Below, in pieces: positions 58,079-64,000 of a DNA stretch of 64,000 nucleotides. The notes below the pieces were generated by a model that was given only the letters and a program-made list of their open reading frames with translations, had not been told where the DNA came from and ran no database searches. Made by a program: the position numbers and the translations under genes. The DNA lies in NCBI GenBank assembly GCA_022818135.1, contig JAFMSR010000016.1, positions 2,648,654 through 2,712,653 of the forward strand, given 5' to 3'. Numbering within the stretch: position 1 is the stretch's first letter; each line of letters begins with the position of its first letter. Source of the DNA: Saxidomus purpurata (Eukaryota > Mollusca > Bivalvia > Venerida > Veneridae).

Positions 58079-58695
58079 TTAGCTCACCTGAGCTGGCTCA
58101 GGGTGAGCTATTAGGATCGATGAATGTCCGTCGTCCGTCGTCCGTCGTCTGTCGTCCGTCATCCGTCGTCCGTCGTCCGTCCACATTTAGTTCGTTAACA
58201 CTCTAGTGGTCACATCTTTTCCTCAATTGTCACGAAACTTGGTCAGGATGTTTGCCCCAGTAATTACTCGGACGAGTTCGAATATGGGTCATCTCGGATG
58301 AAAAACTAGGTCACATGACCCAAAAATAGAAAAATCTTGTTAAGGCTCTAGAGGCTACTGTTTCAGTCCAAATATCCTGGCAATTTGTCAGAAAGGTTGT
58401 TTGGTTGATTTCTAGCTTAAGTTTTAATATGGGTCACCTGGGGTCAAAAACTAGGTCACACAGCCCAAATATGGAAAAACCTTGTTAACACTCTAGAGGT
58501 AACATTTTCAGCCCAAATATCCTGGAAATTTGTCAGAAAGGTTGTTAAGATGATTTCTAGCTCAAGTTCGAATATGGGTCATCTGGGGTCAAAAACTAGG
58601 TCACAGAGCCCAAATATGGAAAAACCTTGTTTACACTCTAAATGTTACATTTTCAGCCATTGTAATTTGTCAGAAAGGTTGTTTTGATGGTTTCA
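58079..58695 (+). mobile_element. Family C element, copy 6 (3'-truncated)
   Basis: 5' hairpin TTAGCTCACCTGAGCTGGCT then CAGGGTGAGCTATTAGG, a (GTCCGTC)n tract at 58125-58180 and three core units. The core stops near TTTTGATGGTTTCAGG without a C 3' end. It supplies the uninterrupted sequence at the TTAA site used at 48340. Confidence 0.83.
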
Positions 58696-58822
58696 GGTTT
58701 TAATAATGTGTTGTTTATTGAACACCTCATTTGCTAATTTTGTAGCAGTATTTTAACACCAAAAGATTGATAAATGACATTTGTCTTGTAATCAGTACAC
58801 ATCTTGGATCTATCTATGGTAA

Positions 58823-59152
58823 GGCCAGAGTTTTTATATCTCTTGGTTTATGCGACTGCTTGTACTATTTTTTGAAAAGGTAGAATAACAATGACATTAT
58901 GAACTGACATTTTATTTTTATTATTTCCGCTGTTCCGACTCCATATACTAGTTAATGAAGTGTCAGAACAGTAGGGATATATAATTGAAAGTAATTATTT
59001 TAAAGTGTTTATTTTGTTCGAAAATGACAATTATTGACAGGTGCAGTAGACTGATGTTCAATATGTGCTCTGTTCAATACAGTAGGAAAAGTCCTTCATA
59101 CTCAATATTTAAGAAAACTTCCCATAAACCAAGCAATATAAAAACTCTGGCC
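58823..59152. mobile_element. 330-bp MITE, TAA-flanked (PIF/Harbinger-like)
   Basis: Left GGCCAGAGTTTTTATATCTC then TTGGTTTATG; right in reverse complement GGCCAGAGTTTTTATATTGC then TTGGTTTATG; 30-bp inverted repeat with few mismatches. TAA at 58820-58822 and 59153-59155. A TAA (TWA) duplication and GGCC start fit PIF/Harbinger. Confidence 0.78.
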
Positions 59153-59299
59153 TAAAATTGGCACTTATATAAAGTTTTAAATAGCAATGATGCAATACAT
59201 GTTCTTGACCCCTAGTTGAACTTCCATGTTAAAGATTTTGGTAGTAATTTTTACATTCACATCACAAGAAAGTTCATATATAAAATTAAATCAATATTT

Positions 59300-59668
59300 G
59301 CAAATAATGAATAGCTTACAGTGCAGATCATGATCAGACAACAAAATAATGAATTGCTTACAGTGCAGATCATGGTCAGACAGCAAAATAATGAATAGCT
59401 TACAATGCAGATCATGATCAGACAGCAAAATAATGAAAGTGCAGATCATGATCAGACAGCTAAACAATGAAAGGGCAGATCATGACCAGACAGCTAAATA
59501 ATGCATAGCAAACAGTGCAGATCATGATCAGACAGCAAAAAATAAAAAGCTGACAGTGCAGATCATGACCACCCAACATACAATGAATAGCTTACAGTAC
59601 AGATCATGATCAGACAGCAAAAAAATGAATAGCCAACAGTGCAGATCATGATCAGACAGCAAAATAAT
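59300..59668. repeat. 42/34-bp tandem repeat, nine copies
   Basis: GCAGATCATGATCAGACAGC recurs at 59323, 59365, 59407, 59441, 59475, 59517, 59559, about 59599 and 59641. Spacing is 42 bp, or 34 bp where ATAGCTTA is missing. Each unit contains the palindrome GATCATGATC, with GATCATGACC and GATCATGGTC variants. Confidence 0.9.
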
Positions 59669-59669
59669 G

Positions 59670-59901
59670 AGGCCTAGAGCTTAGATATTCAGCATGTGGC
59701 AATAATTGACTCTACCAAGATTGTTCAAATCATGACCTCAGGGTCAAAATTAAGCCTGCCTGGGGGGGTCTTTTGATTTAGGCTTATTAAGAGGATATCA
59801 TGAGCCAAAGGTAAAAATTGATCCTTTCTGCTATTAATAACCTTTTATTTTTGCCAATGGTAGACAGGTGAGCGATACAGGGCCATCATGGCCCTCTTGT
59901 T
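59670..59901 (+). mobile_element. Family B 3' fragment, copy 14
   Basis: Partial core (GGCCTAGAGCTTAGATATTC) and 3' end CAGGTGAGCGATACAGGGCC, ATCATGGCCCTCTTGTT. Confidence 0.78.
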
Positions 59902-60669
59902 AAGTCAATAGGTCAAAGTTCGTGATTGCAATAATTGAAGAACATTGTTAAGGGAGGGGAAAAAAATCAGATTTGTCTTCGTCTTTTAAAAAAAAAAAAC
60001 AATATTATTCCAGTTTACAATTATTTCCATTAATCTTTGTGCAAAAATTTTATGAAAATCCAAATGCCATTTGACTGAGAGTCTCAGTAGAACTGTAAAA
60101 TTAACATTTTTTGCCTATATTGTTTTCATAAGAGTATAAGAAGAAAGAAAACTAAGAAAGTAAGCAAACCTGCTTATCCTTTCTTTATTTCATGACACAA
60201 AGTTATAACATGTATGTACTTGACTTTGGGTAAATACTCCAGTTAGTTTGGATAAAAAAAATTTGGGACTTAACTAGATGATGTAAATTTATGGCCTGTG
60301 AAATACAAAAGAAAAGTATAAGTTCTGTTCCAGAATAAAATGGTTTGAATTGAACCTTGCTTGTGTCAAAACCAGTGTTAGCCCCTTGTTACCAGTACAG
60401 TTTGATCTCAATTAATTCAGTTTGCTTCACCATCATGAACAACCTGAATAATGTAGTGCTTGCTATTAATGAAGTGTTTTACAATGTTGATATGTCTTTC
60501 TCTTCTTTTTACAGTGACTTTAAACATAAATCATTGGTTTTCACTCAGAGGGGCTCAAATGTAAGTTGTCCAGTGAGCAGCATTCTAATTTAGCTGACCA
60601 TTATTTTTCTTTTTTCCAGATAGTCAAGCTAGACTAGTTGTTTGAAAGAGGCTTTTTATATAATTGCAG
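59902..60669. other. Intron before the terminal exon
   Basis: Contains a Lys/Arg-coding scrap (RRKKTKK) next to a GTAAGC donor at 60160 that does not keep phase, and a strong pyrimidine-rich acceptor TTTTCTTTTTTCCAG ending at 60619 that would give Val-stop after the microexon. The used acceptor is likely ATATAATTGCAG at 60669. Confidence 0.5.
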
Positions 60670-60766
60670 AGCACAAGGAGGAAAATTGCCAAGCCTTGCT
60701 GCAGTAGAAGGTCATCAAATTGGTCCTGAAAAACTTCCTGATATAAACAAAGGCGGAAAAAATTAA
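60670..60766 (+). CDS. Host gene: terminal coding exon
   Basis: Acceptor TATATAATTGCAG. It takes one base in phase 2 (GT + A = Val) from the microexon and then encodes 31 residues: AQGGKLPSLAAVEGHQIGPE, then KLPDINKGGKN, stop TAA at 60764-60766. The other two frames stop early, and this is the only frame compatible with the phase left at 51005. No domain is recognised. The tail is hydrophilic with two K-LP motifs (GKLPSL, EKLPDI) and lacks a classical C-terminal PDZ ligand. An ATTAAA at 60858 may serve polyadenylation. Joined to the upstream exons it completes a cytoplasmic part of juxtamembrane lysines, PDZ, Gly/Ala linker, basic patch and tail. Confidence 0.76.
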
Positions 60767-61151
60767 GCATTCAAAGAACTTTGAAAATATTTAATACACT
60801 AGTGACTTTGAGAGACAGTTTCTGGGTTTACATAATTTATATATTTTCCCTGTCTTTATTAAATACAGCTTGAAATGTTTTAATACGATCTTCAATTTTA
60901 ACCTTGGAAAGATAGGACCTGTATTCAAGATGCACTGCCTCTGGAAAACTACAATAACATCATCATGAACTGTATGAACCATCAGTTATGGAAAAGATTA
61001 ACAAATATCTGCAGTGGACAAAAGAAGTGAATATGTATATATAAAAAACTAAATATATATGAATCAGTGCTGGAAAGACCCTTCAGCGGTGAGTTTCAGT
61101 TTTAAGTAGGATTTAACGTTTAGTCCATATTTTTATTGGTCTGCAACCATA
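60767..61151 (+). other. Probable 3' untranslated region and flank
   Basis: AT-rich, no repeats recognised. The length of the UTR cannot be fixed. Confidence 0.45.
60858..60863 (+). promoter_or_regulatory. Candidate polyadenylation signal
   Basis: ATTAAA about 90 bp after the stop codon; the commonest variant of AATAAA. No AATAAA was seen between the stop and the MITE at 61154. Confidence 0.35.
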
Positions 61152-61153
61152 TA

Positions 61154-61337
61154 CACTGACGAGATTTGAAAACGCAACAACGAGTTTAAGGGGCCATATG
61201 TTGGACATGACTGAGATGTGAAAAGGCCGACTAACCATTATGTGCTTGACCAATTTTGAATAATTGTACCACAATTGGTAGGATTTGTAAAGAAATGTAA
61301 AGAATATGTATGTGTTGCGTTTTCAATCTCGTCAGTG
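61154..61337. mobile_element. 184-bp TA-flanked MITE
   Basis: Left CACTGACGAGATTTGAAAAC then GCAACA; right in reverse complement CACTGACGAGATTGAAAACG then CAACA. A near-perfect inverted repeat of about 25 bp; TA at 61152-61153 and 61338-61339. The CACTGA...AAAACGCAAC end style fits Tc1/mariner elements. Confidence 0.87.
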
Positions 61338-61396
61338 TATAACCTTTTAAGAATCAGGCATAATAACCCATAATTCTTTTTGATAACATGTCTGTT

Positions 61397-62663
61397 TTTA
61401 GCTTAACTGAGCACAAAATGTTCAAGGTGAGCTATTGCGATCACTTGATGTCCCTGGTCTGTCTTTCATCTGTCCACATTTACCTTGTGAGCACTCTAAA
61501 GGCAGGATTTCATAAGCAGTCATCATGAAACTTGGTCATAATGTTTGTTTTGATAACTTTGAGGTTGATTTTGGAACTTGGTCAGGTTATTTAAAAAAAA
61601 CTAGCTCACCAAGACAAATTATAAAAAACCATTTTGTACATTCAACAGGCCACACTTTGTTCCCAGTCTTCATGAAATTTAATATGTGTGACTTGCTCAA
61701 CTCTGACTAGCTTTAAACAGAGACACATGGGGTCAAAAACTAGGTCACCAGTATCAATGATAGAAAATCCTTGTGAATGCTCTAGAGAAAACACATCATG
61801 TTCCCGATCATCATGAAAGTTGATCAGTATGTTTATCTTGATAATTGCTAGGTTAATTTCAAAACTGGATCATGCCAGGTCAAAAACTATGTCACTAGGA
61901 TAATCACGGAAAACTCTTTTTAACACTCTAGGTGCCACATTATGTTCATGATACTCATGAAAATTGGTCAAAATGTTGGTCTTGATAAACATAGATAAAC
62001 TCAAAGCTGGGTCATATGGGGTCAAAAAACTTTTTGAAACAGGTCAATGTATTGCAAAGTTAATATAAAACTGCCTTTAAACTGGGTAAAATTTCACAAG
62101 CAGCTTTCATATTTGTCCTCATCTGATCTTAATCATGAGCTTTTGACCTATTTTTTTCCCTTTGAAGCTAAAGTATTGAATTTTGGACATTGTTTACAGA
62201 TATGCAAGCAGGTTTCAATTATTTTTCTGGGCTGACCTTCTTTATGATTTTGACCTCTCTTGTTTTTGAAGCTACAGTAATGAAACTTTGACTGTGTACA
62301 ATTATGCAAGCAATTTTAATAATTGTCATTGGAAAACCTTGATCCTGACCTTTTGACCTACTTACATGTACTTATTTCTGAAGCTTTAGCACTTATTTAA
62401 ATGTAGACCATATGTACAGGTTTTGCAAACAAATGTCAAAATTCTACTTTGCTGACCTCTCTCATGCCCATTGAACCTTCTTTCTTTTTTCAAGCTGTTA
62501 CCATGTGTACATTTTTAAAACAATTTCCAAATTCCTGTATGACCTTGTTTGTAATTCCATAAAATGATAACGAAAGAGTGTGATTTATATCATGGGACCT
62601 CAACATTCTTGTTAAAAGCATTTGCACTCAGATGAGCGATACAGGGCCATCATGGCTCTCTTG
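61397..62663 (+). mobile_element. Family C element, copy 7 (diverged)
   Basis: 5' end TTTAGCTTAACTGAGCACAA then GGTGAGCTATTGCGATCAC, four diverged core units (AAAACTAGGTCACC; TGAAACTTGGTCAT), a unique right part with TGACCTTTTGACC-like words, and 3' end CAGATGAGCGATACAGGGCC, ATCATGGCTCTCTTGTT. Confidence 0.78.
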
Positions 62664-62960
62664 TTTTAATTTTAAAGTGAGTTTTACAACTTATTGTTAA
62701 GTCTGTTTAGAGTCTGATTTCCAGTTGTACTAATTACTTTTAATACTCAGTGCCTTGTGAAACAAAGAATTTTAAAATATTCTTCCTTTTTTGTTTTAAG
62801 TGAATGTGTTTAATTCTTAAAAATTGCTTTAAAATGGCTCACTTCACCAGTAATTCAGACTGAAAAAACAACCACAATTAGTCAATTTATTTTTTCTGTC
62901 TATTATTAGTTGAGTATGTGCTTAAATTAATGTCTAGTAATTGTGTAGTGCTAAAAGGCT
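62664..62960. other. Spacer
   Basis: AT-rich; nothing recognised. Confidence 0.4.
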
Positions 62961-63334
62961 AGTGAGTATTCACGTTAAACTAAGTGACTATTCACTCTAA
63001 ACTAAGTGACTATTCACTCTAAACTAAGTGACTATTCACTCTAAACTAAGTGACTATTCACTCTAAACTAAGTGACTAATCACTTTAAACTAAGTGACTA
63101 TTCACTCTAAACTAAGTGACTATTCACTCTAAACTAAGTGACTATTCACTCTAAACCAAGTGACTATTCACTCTAAACTAAGTGACTATTCACTTTAAAC
63201 TAAGTGAATATTCACTCTGAACTAAGTGAATATTCACTCTAAACTAAGTGACTAATCACTCTAAACTAAGCGAATATTCACTCTAAACTAAATGAGTACT
63301 CACTCTAAACTAAGTGAATATTCACTCTAAACTA
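62961..63334. repeat. 22-bp tandem repeat, about 17 copies
   Basis: Unit ACTAAGTGACTATTCACTCTAA, split here as ACTAAGTGACT + ATTCACTCTAA. Each unit contains the imperfect palindrome AGTGA-N4-TCACT; in several right-hand units it is the perfect 14-bp palindrome AGTGAATATTCACT. Uniform spacing and few changes. Confidence 0.93.
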
Positions 63335-63599
63335 TGATTATTAAGGTCCGTCCATCTGATCTTTTGCAAGTGAGTTACCATATTTATCCTTTTTACTAAG
63401 GCACCAATCGCTGTATGAATTAAAAGAAGGCATTTTTTTTACATCCAAACAACTTAAGACTAACATTTCCAAAACTTCAAAAATACTTTTAAAATGATGC
63501 CGAAATTACTCCATTACTAAAATAATATCAGTAAATTACTCAACACTTAAATATTCCTTGTGTGATCACCATTTCAAAAGAGTTAGGGTTAGTAAAGTT
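63335..63599. other. Spacer
   Basis: AT-rich; no feature recognised. Confidence 0.4.
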
Positions 63600-63815
63600 A
63601 GGGAAAAGTAAATGTCTAGTACTTGACAACCACTGACTGCCCACTAGTAGTTGGTGACGTTTAGCAACCAGTAACTTCTTTAGCAACCACTGACTTTCCC
63701 TAGATATGGGTGACTTCCTTAGCAACTACTGACTCCCTTTAGTGACTTCCTCAGGTAAGTTCACTAGTACTCTGCTGAGCAGCGTAGGCCCTCATGATGG
63801 CCCTCAATTAATGCA
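63600..63815 (+). mobile_element. Degraded B/C-type 3' part with AGCAACCACTGACTTCC mini-repeats
   Basis: Mini-repeats of about 20 bp (AGCAACCAGTAACTTCTTT, AGCAACCACTGACTTTCCC, AGCAACTACTGACTCCC) like those at 45828-45945, followed by a decayed 3' end (GCTGAGCAGCGTAGGCCCTC, ATGATGGCCCTC). Confidence 0.6.
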
Positions 63816-64000
63816 TGAAAATTTTGTACCTTGCATTGCATATTTTTGTTTATTTCTTTGTATTAGAGTGTTTTAAACACAGTAACTACTAAAGTATTGA
63901 ATATAGCTTTTGCACTACGCTTGTAAAGATGTATATTTGTATAATTATGTTAAACTGTAATAATGAATATTGATTTGTATCTGATGCCTTTAACCATGTC
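63816..64000. other. AT-rich end of window
   Basis: No gene, repeat or signal recognised. Confidence 0.4.

Noticed and set aside
60133..60159. Possible second basic microexon (RRKKTKK) with GTAAGC donor
   Set aside because: None of the usable acceptors (60132, 60134, 60140) keeps phase with both 51005 and 60670, or they create a stop.
62961..63334. 22-bp repeats considered as telomeric or CRISPR repeats
   Set aside because: No spacers and not a telomere-type motif; a plain satellite.

Overview
The window looks like 64 kb of a eukaryotic, probably bivalve mollusc, genome. This is inferred from spliced exons in very long AT-rich introns and from many short non-autonomous repeats with tandem cores and tetranucleotide tracts, an architecture known from the 'pearl'-type, Helentron-related elements of bivalves. 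I see no bacterial-type genes, no intact long ORF and no CRISPR array.

One host gene is recognisable, on the + strand. Its visible part runs from a transmembrane exon (22389-22496) through two exons forming one PDZ domain (42779-42900, 44415-44535), a Gly/Ala-rich linker exon (46347-46449) and a 30-bp lysine/arginine-rich microexon (50976-51005) to a terminal coding exon (60670-60766). Splice phases match at every junction (1-1, 0-0, 1-1, 2-2, 2-2). Two further exons fit the phases and end in stops followed by AATAAA: 26594-26676, which would give a membrane protein without the PDZ domain, and 51162-51210, which would give a different tail after the PDZ domain. The gene therefore appears to encode a single-pass membrane protein whose cytoplasmic part is chosen by alternative 3' ends. 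The extracellular exons are upstream of the window or not recognised. No family name can be given from sequence alone.

Nearly everything else is transposable-element DNA. 1-22 kb: stacked repeat families A (146-bp core) and B (167-bp core), a nearly intact Tc1-like transposase broken by one stop codon (4907-5887), a LINE reverse-transcriptase pseudogene on the - strand split by a family-F element (9010-10967), and a 2.2-kb TA-flanked element carrying a second one inside it (19565-21795). 22-43 kb: the long intron after the TM exon, with families A, C, D, E and H, a 968-bp foldback element with an 8-bp target duplication (29996-30963) and several TA-flanked MITEs. 43-61 kb: short exons separated by B and C copies, a composite insertion with TTAA duplications (48344-50075) that contains a tRNA-like segment and a complete A element, and more MITEs. 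61-64 kb: putative 3' flank with a C copy and a 22-bp palindromic tandem array.

Two points stand out. All copies of the Helentron-like families that I could orient, more than 30, lie in the same direction, which is also the direction of the host gene. These families also share one design: a 5' hairpin whose stem sequence recurs inverted near the 3' end, a (GTCC)n- or (GGTC)n-like tract, a 145-178 bp tandem core in most of them, and a 3' end close to CTAGTT or CTTGTT.
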